Source: RGIG5681 sp034180345
GTDB taxonomy: Bacteria; Bacillota_I; Bacilli_A; Erysipelotrichales; Erysipelotrichaceae
Assembly: GCA_034180345.1 (NCBI GenBank)
Contig: JAXFOQ010000020.1
Location: 38,263-102,262, forward strand
Length of the DNA stretch: 64,000 bases
Direction of reading: 5' to 3'
The notes under the pieces: generated by a model
The model's input: the letters and a program-made list of their open reading frames with translations, nothing else
Told to the model about the DNA's origin: nothing
The model's database searches: none
Position numbers and translations under genes: made by a program
In this document: positions 17,573 through 26,148 of the stretch, one piece after another
How the letters are laid out: the number at the start of each line of letters is the position of its first letter
Position numbering within the stretch: position 1 is the first letter of the stretch

Positions 17573-18230
17573 TCTTTAAATCATTTAAAACACTGGCGCT
17601 AATCAACAATTGATCAAAGTCATTTTGATAATCCAAATAATAGGCATCTAATTCATTAGTACCGAATATCAGAGTATAATCACCCACAATTAAAGAATCA
17701 TGAAATTTATTATTTCCTTTTTGATTAAAATAATATAATTTTTGGCTAGGATAATCACAACAATAATCATCAATACTGTCATATTTAACAGTATTGACAA
17801 TAAAAATACCACCCATACTAGATCTAATACACTTAGGACTAAAAATATCAACATCACAGTTAATTAAAATTAAATCACTAAAACCAAAGGAAGCTAGGGT
17901 TCGCATAATTGTCCCAACTTCTCCTTCATCATTTTGATTACACAGTACATAATGACGATTACCACTCAATCTTTGAGGATATTTATTAAAAACACCGATG
18001 ACATAACAATTTTCTTTGACACTTAATTTATTGATTAATTTATCGTTATACTCATAATCAATTCCTAATTCATTTAAGGAATTAATAAACTTATTAAAGC
18101 TATTACTATTGTTGATCTTGGTACTAAGAAAGATTTTAACCACGGCATCTAAACGATATTTAATCAATTCAATTGTAAGGGACATTCCTAAAGTATAGGT
18201 ATGGTCATGATCTAAATATTCATAATTCAT
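17565..18230 (-). CDS. TrmH/SpoU family RNA 2'-O-methyltransferase (short C-terminus)
   Basis: A 221-residue SPOUT methylase. Motif 1 is seen in DEGEVGTIMRTLASFGFSDL, followed by KCIRSSMGGIF and IFGTNELDAYYL. The expected motif 3 (a proline loop followed by SLNVS and a final helix) appears only as SASVLNDLKII, where the protein ends. The trefoil knot therefore looks truncated or divergent. The N-terminal ~85 residues form a substrate-binding domain. The methylation site on rRNA or tRNA is unknown. No ribosome site; TGTTAAAAT ends 6 bases before the ATG. Confidence 0.7.
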   Translation of the reverse strand: MNYEYLDHDHTYTLGMSLTIELIKYRLDAVVKIFLSTKINNSNSFNKFINSLNELGIDYEYNDKLINKLSVKENCYVIGVFNKYPQRLSGNRHYVLCNQNDEGEVGTIMRTLASFGFSDLILINCDVDIFSPKCIRSSMGGIFIVNTVKYDSIDDYCCDYPSQKLYYFNQKGNNKFHDSLIVGDYTLIFGTNELDAYYLDYQNDFDQLLISASVLNDLKII

Positions 18231-18236
18231 AATGGT

Positions 18237-18245
18237 ATTTTAACA
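18237..18245 (-). promoter_or_regulatory. Leaderless extended -10 promoter of the TrmH-like gene
   Basis: TGTTAAAAT on the minus strand, with exactly 6 bases to the ATG at 18230; it overlaps the tail of the clpB terminator. Confidence 0.6.
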
Positions 18246-18275
18246 TAAAAATGCTCAAACAATTGTTTGAGCATT
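18246..18275 (-). terminator. Terminator of clpB
   Basis: AATGCTCAAAC / GTTTGAGCATT with loop AATT, followed by five T on the minus strand, just after the clpB stop codon. Confidence 0.85.
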
Positions 18276-18278
18276 ACT

Positions 18279-20813
18279 TTATTTCATCACTTCAATTATA
18301 AACTTATCATCATATGAAATTTTTAACTTCCTGATAAAATCATCACTTAACAATGCCTTAGCTACCAAAGTTTCAATATGCTTTTGAATATAGCGTTTCA
18401 TAACACGGGCTCCATAGTTAATATCATAGCCGTTGTTGATAATTTCTTTCATCGCCAAATCATCAATTTCTAAGCTTATTTCTTGTAATAATAAGCGTTT
18501 TTTAAGTTCGTTGATAAATTTTTCAGCAATTTGTTTGATAACTGCTGCATCCAAGGAATTAAAGATAATAATTTCATCAATTCGATTAATAAATTCTGGT
18601 TTAAAATACTGTTTAATAATACGCTGATATTGTTCTTGTTTTAGGTCATTATTAGCTTCAAAGGCATATTCACTACCAAGATTACTGGTCATAATGATGA
18701 TGGTATTTTTAAAATCAACAGTTATGCCCTTATTATCAGTAATCCGACTATCATCTAATATTTGTAATAAGATATTAAAGACATCAGGATGAGCCTTTTC
18801 AATTTCATCTAACAATACTATCGAATATGGTTTGCGCCTAACAGCTTCAGTTAATTGCCCACCTTCATCATAGCCAACATAGCCAGGAGGCGCCCCAATC
18901 AATCTTGAAACACTATGTTTTTCCATATATTCAGACATATCAATTCTAATAATTTTATTTTCATCATCAAATAATTGTTCAGCCAGCGCCTTAGCAACTT
19001 CAGTTTTGCCAACACCAGTAGCACCTAAAAACATAAAACTACCAATAGGCTTTGTTTCATCAGCAATACCAGCCCTAGAACGCAGAATGGCCTCACTAAT
19101 CAATCTTAAAGCCTGATCTTGACCCATAACCCTTGTTTTAAGATATTCGTTTAAATGCAGATATTTTTCCTTTTCCGATGATAACAATTTAGTTATTTCG
19201 ATATGAGTCCATTTTGATACGATCTTAGCAATCATTGCCTCATCAACAATTTCACTAATCATCTTCGATTCAAAAGCCTCAAGTTCACTAATTTTATTTT
19301 TTAAATCAGGAATAACTTGGTATTGAATACGGGCAGCCTCCTCATATTCAGCCTCATTTTGAGCATTGATAAATTCAACCTTAGCCTTTTCTAATTGTTC
19401 TTTGTATTCTTTAATTTTAGCCAGTTTATTCTTTTCATCATTCCATTTTGCATAAAGAATTTGTTTGGTTTCTTTTAACTCTGATAACTCATGATTAATA
19501 TTTTCCAAGCGTTCCTTCGAACGGTGATCATTTTCTTTTTTGAGTGATACTTCTTCAATTTCCAACTGACGAATATGACGAATTAATTCATCTAATTCCA
19601 AAGGCATCGAATCAATTTGAACTCTAATACCAGCACAGGCCTCATCAATTAAATCAATAGCCTTATCAGGCAAAAAACGATCAGTGATATAACGATTTGA
19701 AAGAACGGCACTTGCGATTAGGGCTTCATCTTTAATCCGCACTCCATGATAGGTTTCAAAACGATCTTTAAGACCTCTTAAGATGGAAACCGTTTCCTCA
19801 ACACTTGGTTCATCAACCATAATTTTTTGAAAACGCCTTTCTAACGCCTTATCCTTTTCAATATATTTGCGATATTCATCAAAGGTTGTTGAACCGATAC
19901 ACCTTAATTCACCTCGTGCTAACATCGGTTTTAAAAGATTGGCAGCATCCATACTACCTTCAGTTTTACCAGCACCAACCAAATTATGAATTTCATCAAT
20001 AAATAAAATTACTTGCCCTTCCTTTTCTTTAACCTCTTTGATTACAGCATTTAAGCGTTCTTCAAATTCACCACGATATTTAGCTCCCGCAATAAGCATT
20101 CCGATATCAAGTTCAATAAGTTCTTTATCCTTTAAACCGGATGGCACATCGCCACCAGCAATACGATGTGCCAAGCCTTCAACTATCGCTGTTTTACCAA
20201 CACCAGGATCACCAATCAATACTGGATTATTCTTGGTTTTGCGTGAAATGATTTCCACCATTCGCCTAATCTCATCATCACGACCAATGACAGGATCAAT
20301 TTTACCATTTTTTACTTCATCAACCATATTGCGTCCATACTTTTTTAAGGCGTTCATAACATTTTCAGCATTTTGTTCATTCATAATCTTTTCACCTCGA
20401 CTTTCCTTTTCTTTTCTAAGTAATTCTTCTTTATTTAAATTTAATTTCTTAATAATTTCATTTGACACATAATGACCATCAAACAAAATATTAATCAAAA
20501 AGATAAAAGTGCTTAAATAAGTATCATTATGATCAGCCATCATTTTCAAGCTATTATTATAAGCCTTATTTAATGATGATGATAATCGAAGATCATCAGA
20601 ATTTACTATCGGTAAACTAGCTAATTCCTTATTAAGAAAATTATTAATTTCATCATTATTAGTACAATTCAAGAAGTCACAAACATCACTATCTTGAAGC
20701 ATAGCCCACAGCATATGAACATCAGTAATTTCAGCATGATTCATTTTTTTAGCCTCAGTATATGCTTGATAGAAGATATGTTGTAGTTTTGAAGTCATAT
20801 TATCTAAATTCAT
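18279..20813 (-). CDS. clpB: Protein disaggregase ClpB
   Basis: An ~844-residue Hsp100 AAA+ disaggregase that works with DnaK to resolubilise aggregates. It has an N-terminal Clp repeat domain (~1-145), NBD1 with GDPGVGKTAIVEG, a long coiled-coil middle domain (~400-520), NBD2 with GATGVGKTEVAKAL, and the arginine-rich C-terminal domain. I choose ATG 20813 because AGAAAGGA precedes it; the frame also has a TTG 18 bases upstream with no separate ribosome site. A CIRCE-like operator upstream puts it under HrcA control. An internal ribosome site (20393-20398) may give a second, N-domain-less form. Confidence 0.95.
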   Translation of the reverse strand: MNLDNMTSKLQHIFYQAYTEAKKMNHAEITDVHMLWAMLQDSDVCDFLNCTNNDEINNFLNKELASLPIVNSDDLRLSSSLNKAYNNSLKMMADHNDTYLSTFIFLINILFDGHYVSNEIIKKLNLNKEELLRKEKESRGEKIMNEQNAENVMNALKKYGRNMVDEVKNGKIDPVIGRDDEIRRMVEIISRKTKNNPVLIGDPGVGKTAIVEGLAHRIAGGDVPSGLKDKELIELDIGMLIAGAKYRGEFEERLNAVIKEVKEKEGQVILFIDEIHNLVGAGKTEGSMDAANLLKPMLARGELRCIGSTTFDEYRKYIEKDKALERRFQKIMVDEPSVEETVSILRGLKDRFETYHGVRIKDEALIASAVLSNRYITDRFLPDKAIDLIDEACAGIRVQIDSMPLELDELIRHIRQLEIEEVSLKKENDHRSKERLENINHELSELKETKQILYAKWNDEKNKLAKIKEYKEQLEKAKVEFINAQNEAEYEEAARIQYQVIPDLKNKISELEAFESKMISEIVDEAMIAKIVSKWTHIEITKLLSSEKEKYLHLNEYLKTRVMGQDQALRLISEAILRSRAGIADETKPIGSFMFLGATGVGKTEVAKALAEQLFDDENKIIRIDMSEYMEKHSVSRLIGAPPGYVGYDEGGQLTEAVRRKPYSIVLLDEIEKAHPDVFNILLQILDDSRITDNKGITVDFKNTIIIMTSNLGSEYAFEANNDLKQEQYQRIIKQYFKPEFINRIDEIIIFNSLDAAVIKQIAEKFINELKKRLLLQEISLEIDDLAMKEIINNGYDINYGARVMKRYIQKHIETLVAKALLSDDFIRKLKISYDDKFIIEVMK
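20382..20398 (-). promoter_or_regulatory. Internal translation start within clpB
   Basis: On the minus strand GAGGTG lies 8 bases before an in-frame ATG (20384, MNEQNAENVM), right at the boundary between the N domain and NBD1. This is where other ClpB proteins have an internal start that gives the short isoform. Use of this site is inferred. Confidence 0.6.
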
Positions 20814-20824
20814 AATAATCCTTT

Positions 20825-20851
20825 CTAGCAATTATAAAGTTAGACTGCTAA
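20825..20851. promoter_or_regulatory. CIRCE-like HrcA operator of clpB
   Basis: Half-sites CTAGCAATT and GACTGCTAA are separated by 9 bases, compared with the CIRCE consensus TTAGCACTC-N9-GAGTGCTAA. The inner three bases of each half diverge in the same way as in the second operator of hrcA. TATAAT boxes at 20831-20836 and 20851-20856 (minus strand) overlap it. Confidence 0.65.
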
Positions 20852-20858
20852 TTATAGT

Positions 20859-20894
20859 GCTTTTTTAAGTAGAAGTTTCCCTCTACTTAAAAGC
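20859..20894 (-). other. Hairpin spanning the dnaJ stop codon
   Basis: GCTTTTAAGTAGA and TCTACTTAAAAAAGC form a ~13-bp stem around an 8-base loop; the dnaJ TAG lies inside the 5' arm. No T run follows, so it is more likely an mRNA 3' stabiliser or weak terminator than a strong terminator. Confidence 0.6.
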
Positions 20895-22001
20895 ATTTTT
20901 AAATTTATCAAAGATAGATTCTTTTTTATTGGCGCTAGCTTGAATTTCAGTATATAAATTCCTTTCGTCCTTAGAAAGTTTAGTTGGAATCTTAACATCA
21001 ACTTCAATATATTGATCACCAACAATACCACTTCTAAGGTCTTTAACGCCTTGTCCTTTTAATCTTAAACGGGTATTTGGTTGAGTACCAGCAGGAATAT
21101 TTAATTCCACATCACCATTGATCGTTGGAACATCAACCACAGTTCCCAGTGTAGCATCAACAGCACTAATAGGTACTTTTAAATAAATATCATTACCCTG
21201 ACGCCTAAAATGTTCATGAGCAGCGACGATAATTTCAATATATAAATCACCATTAGGACCACCATTTTCACCAACACCACCATAGCCTGGAACACGAATT
21301 TGTTGGCCTGAATTAATACCTTGAGGAATATTTATATCAACTTCCACATTTTTATGTTGATAACCCTTACCACCACATTCTTTACAATATCGACGAATTT
21401 TCTTACCACGACCATGACATTCAGGACAGACATCCTCGGTTTCAATAACACCGATAATAGAACGGCGTTGAACACGAACCCTACCACGACCACGACAGGT
21501 AGAGCAAGTTTCAATATCATCCTTACTAAAGGCTCCACTACCACCACAACTGGTGCATGGCTTATCAACTTCAAGTTTGATAGTCTTGGTAGTTCCAAAA
21601 ACCGCAGCCATAAAGTCAATTTTCATCGAGCGATATACATCATCGCCCTTTCGAGGACCATAAGATCTTTGGCTTTGTCCACCAAAACCTCCAAAGCCTC
21701 CAAAACCACTGAAGGCTGAGAAAATATCTTCAAAACCTCCAAAGCCTCCAAAACCACCAGCTCCTGAAAAATTGGCACCATCCATACCAGCATGACCAAA
21801 TTGATCATATGTAGCTTTTTTCTGACTATCACTTAAGACTTCATAAGCCTCATTAACTTCTTTAAACTTTGCTTCCGCATCAGCATCTTTATTGACATCG
21901 GGATGATATTTTTTAGCTAATTTACGATAGGCACGCTTTATTTCTTGATCACTGGCACTTTTACTAATGCCTAAAATTTCATAATAATCTCTTTTTGCCA
22001 T
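20883..22001 (-). CDS. dnaJ: Co-chaperone DnaJ
   Basis: A 372-residue Hsp40 that delivers substrates to DnaK and stimulates its ATPase. The J domain contains HPD in KKYHPDVNKDA (about residues 31-41), followed by a Gly/Phe-rich linker (FGGFGGFEDIF) and four zinc-binding CxxCxGxG repeats (CTSCGGSG, CSTCRGRG, CPECHGRG, CKECGGKG). The C-terminal peptide-binding domains follow. The ribosome site is GAAAGGAAGC. Last gene of the hrcA-grpE-dnaK-dnaJ operon. Confidence 0.97.
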   Translation of the reverse strand: MAKRDYYEILGISKSASDQEIKRAYRKLAKKYHPDVNKDADAEAKFKEVNEAYEVLSDSQKKATYDQFGHAGMDGANFSGAGGFGGFGGFEDIFSAFSGFGGFGGFGGQSQRSYGPRKGDDVYRSMKIDFMAAVFGTTKTIKLEVDKPCTSCGGSGAFSKDDIETCSTCRGRGRVRVQRRSIIGVIETEDVCPECHGRGKKIRRYCKECGGKGYQHKNVEVDINIPQGINSGQQIRVPGYGGVGENGGPNGDLYIEIIVAAHEHFRRQGNDIYLKVPISAVDATLGTVVDVPTINGDVELNIPAGTQPNTRLRLKGQGVKDLRSGIVGDQYIEVDVKIPTKLSKDERNLYTEIQASANKKESIFDKFKNAFK

Positions 22002-22021
22002 AGCTTCCTTTCTATAATACC

Positions 22022-22045
22022 TAAGGAAGCAATTATGCTTCCTTA
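22022..22045 (-). other. Intercistronic hairpin between dnaK and dnaJ
   Basis: TAAGGAAGC / GCTTCCTTA with a 6-base loop, shortly after the dnaK stop. No T run follows. It could stabilise the dnaK part of the mRNA and keep DnaJ lower than DnaK. Confidence 0.6.
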
Positions 22046-22052
22046 ATCATCA

Positions 22053-23876
22053 TTAGTCTTTAGCTTTAAAATCAGCATCTACAACATCATCATTTTTTAC
22101 TTCTTGATTATCTTGACTTTGGTTTTGATTGGCTTGAGCCTGTTCTGCTTGGGCCTTATACATAGCTTCACTCATCATTTGGGCTGCCTTTTCTAATTCA
22201 TCAAGTTTTGTTTTTAGCGTATCATAATCATTTTCATCAATAGCTTTTTGTAGTTCTGTCTTTAATTTTTCAACTTCTTGTTTTTGTTGTTCACTAACAT
22301 TGGCATTTGGTTCATTTAAACTTTGATCGATTTGAGCGATAAATGATTCAGCCTTATTTTTTAGTTCAACTTGTTCTTTACGCTTATCATCTTCAGCCTT
22401 ATTTGCTTCAGCATCTTTAACCATCTTTTCAATTTCAGCATCACTCAAACCATTTGAATTGCTGATAGTGATTGACTGTTTCTTATTGGTAGCCTTATCT
22501 AAGGCACTAACATTAACAATACCATTAACATCAATATCAAATGTAACTTCAATTTGTGGAACACCACGACGAGCTGGTGCAATACCAGTTAATTGGAAGT
22601 TACCCAATGTTTTGTTGTCATTAGCCATTGGACGCTCACCCTGTAATACATGAATATCAACTGCAGGTTGATTATCAGCAGCCGTACTGAATACTTGCGA
22701 TTTAGATGTTGGAATAGTAGTGTTTCTAGGAATAAGCACTGTCATAACTCCACCTAGGGTTTCAATTCCAAGGCTTAATGGAGTTACATCCAATAGCAAT
22801 ATATCCTTAACATCACCACTGATTACCCCACCTTGAATAGCAGCACCCATCGCAACTACTTCATCAGGATTGACTGATTTATTAGGTTCTTTACCAAGTT
22901 CGTTTTTAACAAGTTCTTGAACTGCAGGAATACGAGTTGAACCACCTACAAGTAGGATTTGATCAATGTCATTGGCAGTAAGTCCTGAATCCTTTAAAGC
23001 TTGGCGCACAGGATTTAAACAACGATCAACCAAATGTTTGGTCATCTTTTCAAAGTTAGCGCGAGTCAAGGTTGCATCAAAGTGTAGCGGACCATTGGCA
23101 CCAGCACTGATAAATGGTAATGAAATTTGAGTTTGTACCATTTGGCTTAAATCTTTTTTAGCCTTTTCAGCTGCTTCCTTCATTCTTTGAAGGGCCATAC
23201 GATCAGCGCTTAAATCAATGCCATTTTCAGCCTTGAATTGTTCACGCACCCAATCAACGATAACATTATCAAAGTCATCACCACCCAAATGATTATCACC
23301 GGCGGTTGAAAGTACTTCAAATGTACCGTCAGCAAGATCTAAGATCGAAACATCAAAGGTTCCACCACCTAAATCAAATACCAATACTTTTTGTTCCTTG
23401 TCAGTTTTATCAATACCAAAAGCAAGAGCAGCAGCAGTTGGCTCATTAATAATACGCTCTACTTCAAGACCTGCAATTTTTCCTGCATCCTTCGTAGCTT
23501 GGCGTTGAGCATCATTAAAGTATGCTGGTACAGTAATAACTGCCTTATCAACTTTTTCTCCAAGATATTCCTCGGCATAATTTTTCATAAACTGTAAAAT
23601 CATCGCGCTAATTTCTTGTGGAGTATATTTCTTACCCTCTAATTCAACCTTTTCATTTGTTCCCATTAAACGCTTAACAGAAATAATTGAATTTGGATTA
23701 GTTACCACTTGACGCTTAGCGGCTTCACCAACAATTTTTTCACCATTTTTAAATGAAACAACCGATGGAGTTGTACGATTACCCTCAGGGTTAGTGATAA
23801 CCTTTACTTCCTTACCATCCATTACAGCGACACAACTATTTGTTGTACCTAAATCAATACCAATAATTTTTCCCAT
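22053..23876 (-). CDS. dnaK: Chaperone DnaK (Hsp70)
   Basis: A 607-residue ATP-dependent chaperone. The nucleotide-binding domain starts GIDLGTTNSCVAVMDG, with VFDLGGGTFDVSI and the interdomain linker DVKDILLLDVTPLSLGIE. A substrate-binding beta domain, a helical lid and a Gln/Asn-rich tail ending VVDADFKAKD follow. Preceded by AGGAGGA. It works with GrpE, DnaJ and ClpB, all encoded within 7 kb. Regulated by HrcA through the two CIRCE elements upstream of hrcA. Confidence 0.98.
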   Translation of the reverse strand: MGKIIGIDLGTTNSCVAVMDGKEVKVITNPEGNRTTPSVVSFKNGEKIVGEAAKRQVVTNPNSIISVKRLMGTNEKVELEGKKYTPQEISAMILQFMKNYAEEYLGEKVDKAVITVPAYFNDAQRQATKDAGKIAGLEVERIINEPTAAALAFGIDKTDKEQKVLVFDLGGGTFDVSILDLADGTFEVLSTAGDNHLGGDDFDNVIVDWVREQFKAENGIDLSADRMALQRMKEAAEKAKKDLSQMVQTQISLPFISAGANGPLHFDATLTRANFEKMTKHLVDRCLNPVRQALKDSGLTANDIDQILLVGGSTRIPAVQELVKNELGKEPNKSVNPDEVVAMGAAIQGGVISGDVKDILLLDVTPLSLGIETLGGVMTVLIPRNTTIPTSKSQVFSTAADNQPAVDIHVLQGERPMANDNKTLGNFQLTGIAPARRGVPQIEVTFDIDVNGIVNVSALDKATNKKQSITISNSNGLSDAEIEKMVKDAEANKAEDDKRKEQVELKNKAESFIAQIDQSLNEPNANVSEQQKQEVEKLKTELQKAIDENDYDTLKTKLDELEKAAQMMSEAMYKAQAEQAQANQNQSQDNQEVKNDDVVDADFKAKD

Positions 23877-23891
23877 ATATATTTCCTCCTA

Positions 23892-24407
23892 CTATTCAGC
23901 AATCTTTACCATTGCCGCTCTTAATATGCGATCTTTTAATTTATATCCTTTTTGAAATACTTCGATTACCGTATTCGATGGCTTGCCATCCACTTTTTCA
24001 CTCATAATCGATTGCATAAAATTAGGATCAAACTCCTGCTCGAGGGCTTCGGTTTCTGTAACACCCTCATTTTTTAAAGCATTTATAAGTTGATCATAAA
24101 TCATCTTAACACCTTGATAATATGACTTTGCTTCTGCGCATGGTTCTTGTGCCAAGGCGCGCTCTAAGTTATCAATAACTGGCAACACTTCCATCGCAAA
24201 GCTTTGAATACGATATTTCTTAGCGTTATCAGCTTCATTAGTAAGTCTTTTCCGAAGATTTTCAGTATCGGCATAAGCCTTAGCATAGTCATTTTTCAAT
24301 TTATTAATTTCTTCATTGAGGCGACTAATTTCAGCCTCATAATCAACTTCAGGTTTTAAGTCTATTTCCTGTTCTTCAAGCTTTTTATCTTTTTTCTCTT
24401 TACTCAT
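23892..24407 (-). CDS. grpE: Nucleotide exchange factor GrpE
   Basis: A ~171-residue dimeric exchange factor for DnaK. The long N-terminal coiled coil (EISRLNEEINKLKNDYAKAY) leads into the signature ENLRKRLTNEA and the C-terminal beta domain ending GYKLKDRILRAAMVKI. I place the start at ATG 24407 because GAGG lies 6 bases before it; an ATG 12 bases upstream overlaps the hrcA stop as ATGA and is the alternative. Second gene of the operon. Confidence 0.95.
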   Translation of the reverse strand: MSKEKKDKKLEEQEIDLKPEVDYEAEISRLNEEINKLKNDYAKAYADTENLRKRLTNEADNAKKYRIQSFAMEVLPVIDNLERALAQEPCAEAKSYYQGVKMIYDQLINALKNEGVTETEALEQEFDPNFMQSIMSEKVDGKPSNTVIEVFQKGYKLKDRILRAAMVKIAE

Positions 24408-24415
24408 CTTTTTCC

Positions 24416-25426
24416 TCATCTTCGATACATTTTATTTATTTCATCACTGATAAAATCCAATAACCCAACAATACGGTCATATTCCATCCTTGATGGTCCA
24501 ACAACCATAAGTTGTGCTTCTTCATTATCATTAATTTTAACTTTATTGCTGACAACTGCAACATCATCAAACCAAGCCATCTCAGCACCACTGTGGGTTT
24601 TAATTGCTAGTTCCAAATTGTTATTACGAACATTCTTCCAGATCATTTCATCTTCAAGAATATTCATCAACTTCTTTAATTTTTCAATATCACTAAATTC
24701 CGGTTGATACATAATATTATTCTTGGAAGCAAAATAAACATTTTCAGATGCAAATTTCACAAAGGCACTCGCAAAGGCATTAAATAATAATTCATGTCTT
24801 TTAACATGTTGAGATAACAATGGTCTTAAACCCTCTAGTTTTAAATATAATTCCGATACCTTGGTACCTTTTAAGCGATTATTTAAAATATCAACACAGG
24901 TTTCGATATCCTTCAAACTCACATCATCTCTAAATTGAAAATTACGACTCTCCGTATGACCATTACTAGTAATTAATACACATACGGCATTTTGATCATC
25001 AATCTGAAATAATTTAATGTGTTCCAGTAATTCCGATGATGAATCAGGGCCTAAAATACCAGTGGTTAAGTTGGTCATTTGTGAAACAATATCACAGCTT
25101 TGTTTAATGGCATCCTCAATATTCATACTATGATTATGAAGAATATCGGTAATAGCATTTTTCGAATCATTATCAACTCTTTTTTCTAGTAGATGTTCAC
25201 AATAAAATTTATATCCCTTAGTCGATGGTACACGACCAGAAGATGAATATGGTTTTTCAATAAAGCCAAGTTCTTCAAGTATTACCATATCATTTCTAAT
25301 AGTGGCACTACTATATGGAAGATTATACTTACTAACAAGAGTTATTGAACCTACAGGTTCAGCAGTTGCAATAAATTCATCAACCAAACATTTGAAGATT
25401 TCAATCCTTCTTGGTGTTAGCACCAT
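24416..25426 (-). CDS. hrcA: Heat-inducible transcription repressor HrcA
   Basis: A 336-residue repressor of the class I heat-shock genes. The N-terminal winged helix begins LTPRRIEIFKCLVDEFI, with SSATIRNDM as part of the recognition region, followed by a GAF-like domain and the C-terminal LMVVGPSRMEYDRIVGLLDF. I use ATG 25426, preceded by GGGAGGTG; the frame also has a GTG 21 bases upstream inside the operator. Two CIRCE elements in front show autoregulation. The stop is TGA, overlapping a possible grpE ATG. Confidence 0.96.
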   Translation of the reverse strand: MVLTPRRIEIFKCLVDEFIATAEPVGSITLVSKYNLPYSSATIRNDMVILEELGFIEKPYSSSGRVPSTKGYKFYCEHLLEKRVDNDSKNAITDILHNHSMNIEDAIKQSCDIVSQMTNLTTGILGPDSSSELLEHIKLFQIDDQNAVCVLITSNGHTESRNFQFRDDVSLKDIETCVDILNNRLKGTKVSELYLKLEGLRPLLSQHVKRHELLFNAFASAFVKFASENVYFASKNNIMYQPEFSDIEKLKKLMNILEDEMIWKNVRNNNLELAIKTHSGAEMAWFDDVAVVSNKVKINDNEEAQLMVVGPSRMEYDRIVGLLDFISDEINKMYRR

Positions 25427-25440
25427 AATTTTCACCTCCC

Positions 25441-25467
25441 TTAGCACTCATATCAAGTACCTGCTAA
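25441..25467. promoter_or_regulatory. CIRCE operator 1 of the hrcA-dnaK operon
   Basis: The left half-site TTAGCACTC matches the consensus fully; a 9-base spacer and ACCTGCTAA (6 of 9) follow. It covers the predicted transcription start and ends 2 bases from the -10 box. Confidence 0.85.
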
Positions 25468-25468
25468 T

Positions 25469-25496
25469 AGTATATCACCATCCTTAGCAATGTCAA
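25469..25496 (-). promoter_or_regulatory. Sigma-A promoter of the hrcA-grpE-dnaK-dnaJ operon
   Basis: On the minus strand TTGACA (25491-25496) and TATACT (25469-25474) are spaced by 16 bases, with TGA directly before the -10 (extended). It is flanked and overlapped by the two CIRCE elements. Confidence 0.85.
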
Positions 25497-25510
25497 TAAT
25501 CTATTGCTAA
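25484..25510. promoter_or_regulatory. CIRCE-like operator 2 of the hrcA-dnaK operon
   Basis: TTAGCAATG, 9 bases, TATTGCTAA: the outer six bases of both halves fit CIRCE perfectly, while the inner three differ. It covers the -35 hexamer of the operon promoter. Confidence 0.7.
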
Positions 25511-25548
25511 AAAATAAAAAATATTTTTAGATAATCATTTTAAAAAAG

Positions 25549-25583
25549 TAATAAATAAAAACACTACCCTTAAGTAGTTGTTT
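25549..25583 (-). terminator. Terminator of the nicotinamidase-coaD-rsmD-ftsW operon
   Basis: On the minus strand AAACAACTAC pairs with GTAGTGTTT (one bulge) and is followed by TTTTTATTTATT, about 32 bases after the stop codon. Confidence 0.75.
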
Positions 25584-25614
25584 ATAACAATAATTAAATC
25601 TGTTTATTTAATTA

Positions 25615-26130
25615 TCAATTAATATATATCTGCAAGCTTTTCATCACATTCAAAGCTTCTTGATGGGCTTTGGTGCTTGTTCCGGCACAAAGACTACTCA
25701 CTACCGAAATTTTAATTTCAGGAAGAAATGTTTTAATTAGAACAGCATTCGCAATCAAACAAATATCAGTACAAACTCCAACAATTATAACCTCATCAAG
25801 TCCTTGCTTATCTTTAAGATAATTCACAACTTCCAAAGAACCGAAATTTTGTTTCTCAAAACACTGGCACTTATTTTTTTCAGCATATAAATTAAGTTTA
25901 TTAATTAATAACTGTCCAAAGCTCCCCTTAATACAATGTTCAATTGGTAAAAAACGCCCTTCTTGAGTATGTAGATAATTACTACTATGGGTATCTAAGG
26001 TAAAAATTACCTCACCATCAAATTTATTTACATAATCAGAAAGATCATCACAAATCAAAAGTGCTTCCTTACTACTTAAAGAGCCTGTTATAAAATCATT
26101 TTGCATATCAACAACCACTAGTACCCGCAT
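25615..26130 (-). CDS. pncA: Isochorismatase-fold cysteine hydrolase, probably nicotinamidase
   Basis: A 171-residue cysteine hydrolase. The likely triad is Asp8 (VVVDMQNDF), Lys93 (CFEKQNF) and Cys124 (TDICLIANAV); Asp46 and His48 (LDTHSS) sit where nicotinamidases bind a metal. The nicotinamidase reaction gives nicotinate for NAD salvage. The fold also covers other amidases, so substrate is a family-level inference. Last gene after coaD, in line with a cofactor-salvage theme. Ribosome site AGGAGAAG. Confidence 0.8.
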   Translation of the reverse strand: MRVLVVVDMQNDFITGSLSSKEALLICDDLSDYVNKFDGEVIFTLDTHSSNYLHTQEGRFLPIEHCIKGSFGQLLINKLNLYAEKNKCQCFEKQNFGSLEVVNYLKDKQGLDEVIIVGVCTDICLIANAVLIKTFLPEIKISVVSSLCAGTSTKAHQEALNVMKSLQIYIN

Positions 26131-26148
26131 AGCTTCTCCTAAAAACCA

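Noticed and set aside
20038..20472. 144-codon plus-strand open frame opposite clpB
   Set aside because: Shadow of the conserved NBD1 coding sequence; low-complexity Ser/Ile-rich product and no start signals.
21321..21719. 132-codon plus-strand open frame opposite dnaJ
   Set aside because: It is antisense to the Gly/Phe and zinc-finger repeats of dnaJ; its Thr-rich translation is a by-product of those repeats and there is no ribosome site.
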